From the NCBI GenBank assembly GCA_963820545.1, contig CAWGAJ010000001.1, forward strand, positions 2,046,001 through 2,110,000: a DNA stretch of 64,000 nucleotides. The letters are read 5' to 3'. The notes under the pieces are model-generated. The model saw only the letters and a list, made by a program, of their open reading frames with translations, had not been told where the DNA came from and searched no databases. The translations under genes and the position numbers were made by a program. Position 1 is the stretch's first letter, and each line of letters begins with the position of its first letter. This document shows, in pieces, positions 42,554 through 51,305 of the stretch. Source of the DNA: CAWGAJ01 sp963820545. Its GTDB lineage: Bacteria > Planctomycetota > Planctomycetia > Pirellulales > Thermoguttaceae.

Positions 42554-43240
42554 ATGCGATATTCTTTAATCATCTGTTACTTGGCATTATTGGGAATAAT
42601 TACAACCATCGGCTGCGGCTGGGATTCTGGAAAAACGCAGCCCGCGGCCTCAATCGGCGGCAGCGATGAAGGAGCAGCCAAATCCAAAGCGGACGAATCC
42701 GGCTCCAAATTGAGCAAATCCAAGCTCGACTTTCAGCATCCTGAGGTGCTTATCGATACTTCGCTGGGCAAAATAATTATCCGGCTCGATGCGGAGAAAG
42801 CGCCGCTAACGGTGGACAACTTCCTGGCCTATGTAGATGCGGTTTTATATGACCAGACCATTTTCCATCAGATCTATAAGGATCAGGGGATTTTGGCCGG
42901 CGGTTATACCACAAACCTGAGCGAAATTCATGCCCGACCGGCAGTCCGCAATGAAGCCCATAATGGGCGGAAAAACCAGCGGGGAACAATTGCCATGGTC
43001 CGTCAGCCGGATGCCATTGATAGCGCCACCAGCCAGTTCTTCATCAACGTGGCCGACAACCCGGCGCTGGACCACCGGGATCGCACTCCGGAACAATACG
43101 GTTATTGCGTTTTCGGGGAAGTGATCAGCGGGATGGAGGTGGTCGACCAGATCGCCGCCGTCCAGGTTCAGGACACCGACAAGTTCGACAGCACGCCTCT
43201 GCAAACCGTGGTTGTCAAATCAATCCGCCGCGGCAAATAA
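42554..43240 (+). CDS. Cyclophilin-type peptidyl-prolyl isomerase, lipoprotein
   Basis: A 228-residue protein. Signal with lipobox GIITTIGCGW puts Cys22 at the lipid site. A charged linker of about 30 residues precedes the cyclophilin fold: VLIDTSLGKIIIRLDAEKAPLTVDNFLAYVDAVLYDQTIFHQIYKDQGILAGGY, RGTIAMVRQPDAIDSATSQFFINVADNPALD and YGYCVFGEVISGMEVVDQI. It catalyses proline cis-trans isomerisation during folding of envelope proteins. Some catalytic positions of eukaryotic cyclophilins vary (FHQIYKDQG), as in many bacterial forms. Confidence 0.9.
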   Translation: MRYSLIICYLALLGIITTIGCGWDSGKTQPAASIGGSDEGAAKSKADESGSKLSKSKLDFQHPEVLIDTSLGKIIIRLDAEKAPLTVDNFLAYVDAVLYDQTIFHQIYKDQGILAGGYTTNLSEIHARPAVRNEAHNGRKNQRGTIAMVRQPDAIDSATSQFFINVADNPALDHRDRTPEQYGYCVFGEVISGMEVVDQIAAVQVQDTDKFDSTPLQTVVVKSIRRGK

Positions 43241-43287
43241 CAAGCTCACGCGCTTGCGCTTTATAGAGCCTTGGGAAAAATGTCGCT

Positions 43288-43315
43288 AAGCCCACGGGTT
43301 GCAACCCGTGGGCTT
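43288..43315. repeat. 28-bp perfect palindrome
   Basis: aagcccacgggttgcaacccgtgggctt, identical at 52730-52757. Located after the cyclophilin gene. It may also act as a transcription stop. Confidence 0.8.
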
Positions 43316-43463
43316 ATAATTATGTATCTCCGCTACTTCAATTCCAGCATTCGCACGCCGGGATTTTAGTTTTTCCGAGTATCAATTGCTTGGTTTGCTA
43401 GTTCAAAATATTATAAAATAAAGATAAGCGAAAAGTCTTTATCTTGTTTAATGCGGCCCACGG

Positions 43464-45412
43464 ATGTCTAAGCACAAGAAATCGTCCCATAGACAGACTT
43501 CCCAAGTCCAGTCGGGAACCTCTGTTCTCTCGGCCCTGCATCTCCGTGTGCTGGCAGGAGTGGCGCTCATCGTCCTGGCCGCTTTTCTCGCTTACTTCCC
43601 AGCCTTAAGCGGCGGGTTCATCTGGGACGACAATACGCTTCTGACAGATAATCAAATCATCAGGGCCTCGGACGGTCTGTGGCGGTTCTGGTTTACTGCT
43701 AAAGTGACAGATTACTGGCCGATGACGAATACTACGTTCTGGATCGAGTGGCGCCTGTGGGGCATGAATTCCACCGGCTATCACGTTACCAACCTGACCC
43801 TGCACATTGTCGAAGCCTTGCTTATTTGGATTATTTTGCGGAAGTTGTCCATTCCCGGGGCATTCTTGGCGGCGATGATCTTCGCCGTGCATCCGGTGAA
43901 CGTGGAATCAGTGGCGTGGATTGCGCAGCGGAAAAACTTGATGGCGATGTTGTTCTTCCTCTTATCGATTTTGTTTTATTTAAGGCAATTCTTCTCGAGC
44001 TGTAGCGATAACGCCCAACGTAGCAGGCACACTCCGTGTGCCGATACCGCACACGGAGTGAGCGGTCTACTTATAGGCCGTTGGTACTGGCTGAGCCTGG
44101 CGGCGTTCGTTTTGGCGATGCTCAGCAAGGGCTCGGTGGCGGTTTTGCCGGTGCTCCTTTTGGGGATGGTCTGGTGGCAGCGCCCTTTAACGAGTAGGGA
44201 CTTAGTGCGGACGCGCCTTTTTTTGCGGTTGCGGTGGTATTGGGGGGAGTGAACGTATGGTTCCAAACGCACGGTGAAGATATAGAGATCCGGACCGTCG
44301 GTTTTGCAGGGCGTCTGCTGGGTGCCGGGGGCGTGATATGGTTCTACCTGTACAAGGCGCTTTTGCCTGTTGATTTGGCCTTTATCTATCCGCAGTGGCG
44401 CATCGAGGCCGGTAATCCGCTGTGGTGGCTGCCGCTTTTGGCGGCATTAGTCGTTACGGCAGTGTTGTGGCGATATCGCCAGGGTTGGAGCCGGCCGTTG
44501 CTGTTTGCCTGGGGTTTTTTCTGCGTGGCACTGGCGCCGGTGATGGGTTTTGTGGACGTGTATTTCATGAAATTCTCATTGGTGGCCGACCACTATCAGC
44601 ACATCGCTCTCGTCGGGGTGATTGTACTGGTGGCAGCGGGTTGGAGCGTATGGCATCAACGCTTGCAAGAACCTGCCCGATGGGCGGCGAAAGTCGTGGC
44701 GCTTGTCGTGGCGGGCACCCTTATGCTATTAACTTATCAGCAAAGTGGGCTGTATCGTGGCGAGATCACGCTGTATCAAGCAGCGCTGGAAAAAAATCCC
44801 GACTCTTGGATGACACATAACAACCTGGGGGCCGCACTGTTCCAGGCAGGCCGGCTGCCGGAGTCGATCGAACATTTCCGCCAGGCTCTTCAACTCAAAT
44901 CCAATTTACTCCAAGCCCAAAACAATCTGGGCAAAGCATTGCTTCAAGTAGGCCGGCTACAGGAATCGATCGAACATTACCGCCAAGCTCTTCAACTCAA
45001 ATCCGATGATCCTGATGCCCACTACAGCCTGGGCGTCGCATTGGACCAAGCAGGCCAGCTTCAGGAGGCGATCAAACATTACCAGCAAGCCCTGCGGTTG
45101 AAGCCTGATTATCCCGAAGCCCATAACAACCTGGGGATTTTACTATTCCAAACAGGTCGGTCTCAGGCGGCAATTGAACATTTCGAGGAAGCCCTGCGCC
45201 TCAAATCCGACTTCATCATGGCCTATTCCAATTTGGCTTCGGCCTATGCTGGGATGCACCAAGCCACGAAGGCCATTGCCACGGCCCAGAAGGCCTTGGA
45301 ACTTGCCCGTTCTCAGGGGCAGACGGCGGAGGCCAAGAGGATTGAAGATTGGTTGAATTCCTATCGCGCCAGCCTGTCGGGCCCGCCGAGTGCAGCGCCG
45401 CCATCCAAATAG
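43464..45412 (+). CDS. TMTC-like TPR membrane protein, copy 1 (frameshifted)
   Basis: First of three tandem paralogues. The N-terminal part has many membrane helices with the O-mannosyl/TMTC-like signature FLAYFPALSGGFIWDDNTLLTDN and GYHVTNLTLHIVEALLIW, FAVHPVNVESVAWIAQRK. The frame breaks at about 44205-44222 (one base missing compared with copy 2, near a T7 run). It resumes as GVNVWFQTHG and goes on to five TPR units (YYxQALxLKxDxP style) ending PPSAAPPSK. Helices keep DHYQHIALVGVIVL. A palindrome-bearing segment is inserted at about 43985-44072 (SRHTPCADTAHGV). Role unknown; TMTC proteins transfer mannose in eukaryotes. Confidence 0.82.
44028..44058. repeat. Palindrome inserted in TPR copy 1
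   Basis: cactccgtgtgc and gcacacggagtg, perfect 12-bp arms with loop cgatacc. The insert is absent from copy 2, where the reading frame is otherwise alignable, and present in copy 3. Confidence 0.85.
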
Positions 45413-45507
45413 GGATTGGGGTAAGATAGTAATTAAGTGCGATCCGCCCCACAATACTGTAAAATAAACATAAATTACCGTTTTATGCCTTTCCTCTTGG
45501 CTCGTTC
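45413..45507. repeat. 95-bp spacer repeated between TPR copies
   Basis: Nearly identical to 47512-47606 (ggattggggtaagatagtaattaagtg, cacaatactgtaaaataaac, attaccgttttatgcc). A degraded copy follows copy 3 at about 49938-50015, as if a further unit once followed. Confidence 0.8.
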
Positions 45508-47511
45508 ATGCCCAAGCGCAAGAGATATTCCGATCGACAATCTCTCCAGCCCCGAGCGGGAACCTCTGTTCTCTCGGCCCTGCATCTCCGTGTGCTGGCA
45601 GGAGCAGCGCTGATCGTAGCTGCTGTCGTTATTGCTTATCTCCCTTCCATAAACGGCGGATTTATCTGGGACGACAAAATGCTTCTGTCAAATAATCAAA
45701 TCATCATTGCCCCGGATGGTCTGTACCGGTTTTGGTGCACCACAGAAACAATAGACTACTGGCCGGTGAGCAATACCACGTTTTGGCTCGAATGGCGGCT
45801 ATGGGGCATGAATTCCACGGGCTATCACGTCACCAACCTGATCTTGCATATTGCCACAACATTGCTGATTTGGGTGATCCTGCGGAAGTTATCCATTCCC
45901 GGGGCCTTTTTTGCAGGGCTGATATTTGCGGTGCATCCGGTGAATGTGGAGTCGGTCGCCTGGATCGCGCAGCGCAAAGGCCTGCTGGCGATGTTGTTCT
46001 GCCTCTTGTCGATTTTGTTTTATTTGCAGGCCAAGATGCAGTTGTTACTGCGAAACCGTGGGCCTGCGGTGGACCGTTGGTACTGGCTGAGTTTGGGGGC
46101 GTTTGTGTTGGCGATGCTCAGCAAGGGGTCGGTGGCGGTTTTGCCAGTGTTGTTGCTGGTAATTGTCTGGTGGCAGCGTCCTCTAACGCGTAGAGACATA
46201 GTGCGGACCGCGCCATTTTTCGTAGTTGCGGTGGTATTGGCGGGAGTGAATGTATGGTTCCAGACGCACGGAACAGGACAAGTGATCCGGAGCGCTAGTT
46301 TTTGGGAGCGTCTGCTGGGGGCCGGGGGTGTGGTGTGGTTTTATCTTTACAAGGCGTTATTGCCGCTGGATCTGGTTTTTATTTATCCGCAGTGGCATAT
46401 CGAGGCCGGGAATTTGCTGTGGTGGCTGCCGCTGATGGCGGCCGTGGCGGTTACTGTGGTGCTCTGGCGGTATCGAGAAGGTTGGAGTCGGCCGTTTTTG
46501 TTTGTCTGGGGATTTTTTTGTGTAGCGCTTTTACCGGTGTTGGGTTTTATAGACGTATATTTCATGAAATTTTCATTGGTGGCGGACCATTATCAGCACC
46601 TTGCGCTTATTGGGGTGATTACGCTGGTGGCGGCGGGCTTAAGCGTATGGCATGAGCGAGTGCAAGGAGTGGCCCGCTGGGCGGCAAATACCGTGGCGGT
46701 CGTGGTGGTGGGCACGCTCACGGTATTGACCTGTGAGCAAAGTGGGCTATATAGCAGCGAGATGACCCTGTATCAGGCTACACTGGAAAAAAATCCCGAC
46801 TCTTGTATGGCCCACAACAACCTGGGCAACGCTTTGTTCCAAGCAGGCCGGACGGAGGAGGCGTTCGAACATTACCAACAAGCACTGCGGATCAAAGCCG
46901 ATTACCCTGAGGCACACTTCAACTTGGGCGTCGCACTGGTCCAAGCAGGCCGGCTGCCAGAGGCGATTGAACATTTCCAACATACCCTGCGCCTGGATCA
47001 TAACTTTTTCGAGGCCCACCTCAATTTGGGCCTAATAATGGCCAAAGCCAACCGGTTCCCAGAGGCAATAGAATCTTTTCAGCAAGCCGTGAAGCTCAAA
47101 TCCGATTACCCTAACCTCCAGTACAACCTGGGACTCGCCCTGGCCAAAGCCGGCCGACAAAAAGAGGCGATCGAATCTTTCCAGCAAGCCCTGCGGTTGA
47201 ACCCTGATTCTCCCGAAGCCCATAACAACCTGGGGATTTTACTATTCCAAACAGGTCGGTCTCAGGCGGCAATTGAACATTTCGAGCAAGCCCTGCGCCT
47301 CAAATCCGACTTCATCATGGCCTATTCCAATTTGGCTTCGGCCTATGCTGAGATGCACCAAGCCACGATGGCCATTGCCACGGCCCAGAAGGCCTTGGAA
47401 CTTGCCCGATCTCAGGGGCAGACGATGACGGCCAAGAGGATTGAAGATTGGTTGAATTCCTATCGCGCCAGCCTGTCGGGCCCACCGAGTGCAGCGCCAC
47501 CATCCAAATAG
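45508..47511 (+). CDS. TMTC-like TPR membrane protein, copy 2
   Basis: A 667-residue intact paralogue, useful as reference for the others. Residues about 26-410 hold the multi-helix part (FIWDDKMLLSNN, WLEWRLWGMNSTGYHVTNLILH, HPVNVESVAWIAQRKGLLAML, SKGSVAVLPVLLLVIVWWQRPLTRRD, DVYFMKFSLVADHYQHLALIGVI). Residues about 425-640 are six TPR units. The last, SNLASAYAEMHQ...KALELARSQG, and the tail ASLSGPPSAAPPSK match copy 1. Starts 95 bp after copy 1; the spacer is repeated before copy 3. No palindrome insert here. Confidence 0.88.
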   Translation: MPKRKRYSDRQSLQPRAGTSVLSALHLRVLAGAALIVAAVVIAYLPSINGGFIWDDKMLLSNNQIIIAPDGLYRFWCTTETIDYWPVSNTTFWLEWRLWGMNSTGYHVTNLILHIATTLLIWVILRKLSIPGAFFAGLIFAVHPVNVESVAWIAQRKGLLAMLFCLLSILFYLQAKMQLLLRNRGPAVDRWYWLSLGAFVLAMLSKGSVAVLPVLLLVIVWWQRPLTRRDIVRTAPFFVVAVVLAGVNVWFQTHGTGQVIRSASFWERLLGAGGVVWFYLYKALLPLDLVFIYPQWHIEAGNLLWWLPLMAAVAVTVVLWRYREGWSRPFLFVWGFFCVALLPVLGFIDVYFMKFSLVADHYQHLALIGVITLVAAGLSVWHERVQGVARWAANTVAVVVVGTLTVLTCEQSGLYSSEMTLYQATLEKNPDSCMAHNNLGNALFQAGRTEEAFEHYQQALRIKADYPEAHFNLGVALVQAGRLPEAIEHFQHTLRLDHNFFEAHLNLGLIMAKANRFPEAIESFQQAVKLKSDYPNLQYNLGLALAKAGRQKEAIESFQQALRLNPDSPEAHNNLGILLFQTGRSQAAIEHFEQALRLKSDFIMAYSNLASAYAEMHQATMAIATAQKALELARSQGQTMTAKRIEDWLNSYRASLSGPPSAAPPSK

Positions 47512-47606
47512 GGATTGGGGTAAGATAGTAATTAAGTGCGATCCGCCCCACAATACTGTAAAATAAACATAAATTACCGTTTTATGCCTTTCCTCTTGGC
47601 TCGTTC

Positions 47607-49937
47607 ATGCCCAAGCGCAAGAGATATCCCGATCGACAATCTCTCCAGCCCCGAGTGGGAACCTCTGTTCTCTCGGCCCTGCATCTCCGTGTGCTGGCAG
47701 GAGTGGCGCTCATCGTCCTGGCCGCTTTTCTCGCTTACTTCCCAGCCTTAAGCGGCGGGTTCATCTGGGATGATGAATTGCTGCTGACAAACAACGAACT
47801 CATCAAGGCCGCGGACGGTCCATACAGATTTTGGTGCACCACTGAAGCGTTGGACTACTGGCCGGTGTCTAATACCGCGCTCTGGATCGAGTGGCGGCTG
47901 TGGGGAATGAATTCGATCGGGTATCATGTCACCAGCCTAATTTTGCACATTCTCGGAACATTGCTGCTTTGGGTCGTCTTGCGGAAGTTGTCCATTCCCG
48001 GCGAATTCTTGGCGGCGATGATTTTTGCCGTGCACCCGGTGAACGTGGAGTCGGTGGCTTGGATCGCGCAGCGCAAAGGTCTGCTGGCGATGTTGTTCTG
48101 CCTCTTGTCGATTTTGTGTTATTTAAGGCAATTCTTCTCGAGCTGTAGCGATAACGCCCAACGTAGCAGGCACACTCCGTGTGCCGATACCGCACACGGA
48201 GCGTGCGGTCTACTTATAGGCCGTTGGTACTGGCTGAGTTTGGGGGCGTTTGTGTTGGCGATGCTCAGCAAAGGCTCGGTGGCGGTTTTACCAGTGTTGT
48301 TGCTGATAATTGTCTGGTGGCAGCGTCCTCTAACGAGTAGAGACATAGTGCGGAGCGTGCCGTTTTTCATGGTTGCAGTGGTGTTGGCGGGAGTGAACGT
48401 ATGGTTCCAGACCCATATTACGGGAGAAGCGATCCGGACTGTTACTTTTATCCAGCGTCTACTGGGCGCTGGCGGCGTGGTATGGTTTTACCTTTACAAG
48501 GCGATTTTGCCGATCAATCTTGTTTTCGTCTATGCGCAATGGCACATTCAGGTCGGTAATCCGTTGTGGTGGCTGCCGCTGTTGACTGCCGTGAGCGTAA
48601 CTGCCGTGTTGTGGTGGTATCGAGGGAGATGGAGTCGGCCGATTTTGTTTGCCTGGGTTTTTTTCTGCGTCTGGTTGGCGCCGGTGATGGGACTGACGGA
48701 CGTGTATTTCATGAAATTTTCCTTGGTGGCTGACCATTATCAGCATATTGCAATGATCGGGGTGATTGCGTTATTGGCGGGTGGTTGGAGTGTATGGCGC
48801 GAGCAGGCGCAAAGACTGGCCCGCTGGGCGGCCAGCGCAGTGGCGGTTGTCGTGTTGCTTACGCTCATGATCCTGACTTGGCGGCAAAGCGGGCTGTACC
48901 TTGACACCATTACGCTGTATCGGGCCACGCTGGAAAAAAATTCCGAGTGTTGGATGGTCCACAACAACCTGGGTTTCGCCTTGTTCAATACGGGCCGAGT
49001 GCCGGAGGCGGCCGAACATTACCAAGAGGCCCTGCGCATCAAACCCGATTACCCTGAAGCCCATAACAACTTGGGCAACGTCCTGGCCAAAACAGGACGA
49101 CTGCCAGAGGCGATTGAACATTACAAGCAGGCCCTGCACCTCAATTCCCGTTATCCTGAAGCCCACAACAACCTGGGAATTGCATTGTATGAAACAGGTC
49201 ATCTACAGGAGGCGATTGAACATTACGAGCAGGCCCTGCACCTCAATTCCCGTTATCCTGACGCCCACAACAACCTGGGAAATGCATTGCGTGAATCAGG
49301 TCATCTACAGGAGGCGATCGAACATTACGAGCAGGCCCTGCGGATAGAACCCGATTACCCTGATACCCATAACAACTTGGGAATTGCATTGCGTGAATCA
49401 GGTCATCTACAGGAGGCGATCGAACATTACGAGCAGGCCCTGCGGACAAAACCCGATTACCCTGATGCCCATAACAACCTGGGCAACGCATTGCTCCAAG
49501 CAGGCCGGCTGCCGGAGGCGATCGAACATTACCAACAAGCACTGCGGATCAAAGCCGATTACCCTGAGGCACACTTCAACTTGGGCGGCGCACTGGTCCA
49601 AGCAGGCCGGCTGCCAGAGGCGATCGAACATTACCAACAAGCCTTGCGGATGAAGCCCGATTATCATCAGGCCTATTCCAGACTGGGGATCGCCCTGGCC
49701 AAAGCAGGCCGAATGCCAGAGGCCATCGAAAATTTTAAGCAAGCGCTGCGGCTTAAACCCGACTTCATCGAGGCCTATGCAAGTCTGGCGTTAGCTTATG
49801 CTAAGGCGCACCAATCCGCCGAGGCCATGGGCGCGGCCCAGAAGGCCTTGGAACTTGCCCGTTCTCAGGGGCAGACGATGACGGCCAAGAGGATTGAAGA
49901 TTGGTTGAATTCCTATCGCGCCGGCCAGTCAAAATAG
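47607..49937 (+). CDS. TMTC-like TPR membrane protein, copy 3
   Basis: A 776-residue paralogue. It begins like copy 2 (MPKRKRYPDRQSLQPR) and then reads as copy 1 (VLAGVALIVLAAFLAYFPALSGGFIWDD), a mosaic. It also has the palindrome insert as in copy 1 (SRHTPCADTAHGACG) and continues like copy 2 (KGLLAMLFCLLSIL). It has nine TPR units with repeated AHNNLGNALRESGHLQEAIEHYEQALR, so the TPR number (5, 6, 9) varies among copies. The tail is shorter (RAGQSK). Probably membrane-bound with TPRs on one side for protein or sugar partner binding. Function not known. Confidence 0.87.
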   Translation: MPKRKRYPDRQSLQPRVGTSVLSALHLRVLAGVALIVLAAFLAYFPALSGGFIWDDELLLTNNELIKAADGPYRFWCTTEALDYWPVSNTALWIEWRLWGMNSIGYHVTSLILHILGTLLLWVVLRKLSIPGEFLAAMIFAVHPVNVESVAWIAQRKGLLAMLFCLLSILCYLRQFFSSCSDNAQRSRHTPCADTAHGACGLLIGRWYWLSLGAFVLAMLSKGSVAVLPVLLLIIVWWQRPLTSRDIVRSVPFFMVAVVLAGVNVWFQTHITGEAIRTVTFIQRLLGAGGVVWFYLYKAILPINLVFVYAQWHIQVGNPLWWLPLLTAVSVTAVLWWYRGRWSRPILFAWVFFCVWLAPVMGLTDVYFMKFSLVADHYQHIAMIGVIALLAGGWSVWREQAQRLARWAASAVAVVVLLTLMILTWRQSGLYLDTITLYRATLEKNSECWMVHNNLGFALFNTGRVPEAAEHYQEALRIKPDYPEAHNNLGNVLAKTGRLPEAIEHYKQALHLNSRYPEAHNNLGIALYETGHLQEAIEHYEQALHLNSRYPDAHNNLGNALRESGHLQEAIEHYEQALRIEPDYPDTHNNLGIALRESGHLQEAIEHYEQALRTKPDYPDAHNNLGNALLQAGRLPEAIEHYQQALRIKADYPEAHFNLGGALVQAGRLPEAIEHYQQALRMKPDYHQAYSRLGIALAKAGRMPEAIENFKQALRLKPDFIEAYASLALAYAKAHQSAEAMGAAQKALELARSQGQTMTAKRIEDWLNSYRAGQSK
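48173..48203. repeat. Palindrome inserted in TPR copy 3
   Basis: Same insert as at 44028-44058, with one base changed in the right arm (gcacacggagcg). Shares its flanks with copy 1, so it was copied between genes. Confidence 0.8.
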
Positions 49938-49999
49938 GGATGGGGGGAAGATAGCGACCGTGTGCGCTGGGACATAAAATATAGTAAAATTCACACAAA

Positions 50000-50722
50000 C
50001 TACCGTTTCACGTGTTCTAGCTGGCTTTCTTTGGGAGAGTGGCGCTCTGGCGGTTCATTTACTTGTTCCCGCAGATTTTTTTCGGTGGCTTTTTTTTCTA
50101 GCAGGCGGTATTGCTCTTGGAGATGCTTTAACAACATCGGCATGGTATAAATTCTGCCGGTCGGCTTGTTGAAATCAGCACCCCGAGGAGCTTGGGAAAG
50201 CATTTTGCCCATTTCTTTGCCGCCGGGGGTAGCGGTCATATACTGAATCATTTTGTAGCCGCCTGCTCCATAAATCAGATCATGGACGGTTCGTTTGCCA
50301 TGGAGCAAGCGACTAAGCCGATCCAGTCGATCATAAGCTTCCGGATATTTAGCTATGTTTTCCATGAACTTTCTACCGGCCGGAGAATCGAGTTCTCGGG
50401 GCAGAAACTCATCTTTGAGAGGCAATTTATCGAGGGTGGATTTTGGATCGGGGAGATTGAAGCCCATGCGTTTCAATTCGGTTAGTAGCGGCTCGACTTG
50501 CTCTTTGGTAATAAGAGCGGAGGGCTGAAAATCACCCTGCGCTTGAAAATATCGCCAAACAGTCTTTTCGATATCTTCGAACTTGGGAAGCGCGGGTGTC
50601 TTTTCCTGGGCCAAAAGGATTTTGCCGGGACAGCAGATTGCCATGGCGACAGCAGAAACAATTAACAGGAAAATAGGCCGAAATATCATGATCCACCTTA
50701 TCCAGGTAATTGATGTTGTCAT
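50000..50722 (-). CDS. Secreted protein of unknown function
   Basis: A 240-residue protein with an N-terminal membrane or signal helix (about 12-31, IFRPIFLLIVSAVAMAICC). The mature part is polar and helical: FEDIEKTVWRYFQAQGDFQPSALITKEQVEPLLTELKRMGF, DRLDRLSRLLHGKRTVHDLIYGAGGYKMIQYM. The C-terminal part is charged. No family recognised. Its 3' end overlaps the fossil spacer after TPR copy 3, so its last codons (ERHSPKESQLEHVKR) may come from repeat sequence. Confidence 0.65.
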   Translation of the reverse strand: MTTSITWIRWIMIFRPIFLLIVSAVAMAICCPGKILLAQEKTPALPKFEDIEKTVWRYFQAQGDFQPSALITKEQVEPLLTELKRMGFNLPDPKSTLDKLPLKDEFLPRELDSPAGRKFMENIAKYPEAYDRLDRLSRLLHGKRTVHDLIYGAGGYKMIQYMTATPGGKEMGKMLSQAPRGADFNKPTGRIYTMPMLLKHLQEQYRLLEKKATEKNLREQVNEPPERHSPKESQLEHVKR

Positions 50723-50949
50723 TTTTTGGACTCTGTTTTTATTAAACGGCTAATTACTTGCCGCCACTAACATTTTACTTTAAAAAAAGAGATATATAAT
50801 TGTTATGATTTGCGCATACTTCCTATATTGCCTATCTGGTTAGAAAGGACTTAGGCGGCCACTCGTCGTAGATTGTCGTTGACAAAAAGTGATGCAAACC
50901 GATAATTGACGTCGATGGAAGGCTCCGTCTGATAATAGGAGGTTCCGAC

Positions 50950-51192
50950 ATGGCAAACCCCACCTATTTTGTACAAGAGTGCCCGACCTGCGGTCGGAGC
51001 TTGGAGATCCGGGTGGAGTACTTGGGGAAAAAAGTCGTATGTCAACATTGTAGAGGGGCGTTGGTGGCCGCTGATTCGACCATGCGTTGCGATTGCGGTG
51101 AAAACCACAATTCTCTGCTGCGGCGTGCTGATGAGCTCTTGGCTACTGTTGCGCAGAAGAAGGTTCAATCGCGCACTCCTCATCCGCGCTAA
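50950..51192 (+). CDS. Small zinc-ribbon protein
   Basis: An 80-residue protein with AGGAGG close to the ATG. It has two CxxC pairs: ECPTCGRSLEIRVEYLGKKVVCQHCRG, the usual zinc-ribbon spacing, then two more cysteines (MRCDCGE). Such ribbons occur at the N-terminus of planctomycete regulators and FHA proteins. Here it stands alone. It may bind nucleic acid or protein. Function unknown. Confidence 0.7.
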   Translation: MANPTYFVQECPTCGRSLEIRVEYLGKKVVCQHCRGALVAADSTMRCDCGENHNSLLRRADELLATVAQKKVQSRTPHPR

Positions 51193-51217
51193 AAGTATTG
51201 CTAAAGCACGAATCTCA

Positions 51218-51305
51218 TTTGTCGTAGTCATCCTGAGGCCGCCAAAGGCGGAAAGGATCTCGCCGCTATTGACGTTTACAGATTCTTCGCTTCGCTCAGA
51301 ATGAC
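51218..51305. repeat. Dispersed repeat beside aroA
   Basis: catcctgaggccgccaaaggcggaaaggatctcgc then gattcttcgcttcgctcagaatgac. The second motif matches the queE insert (1830-1854), and gccgccaaaggcgg recurs at 2833-2848. The aroA stop codon is inside this repeat. Confidence 0.65.
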
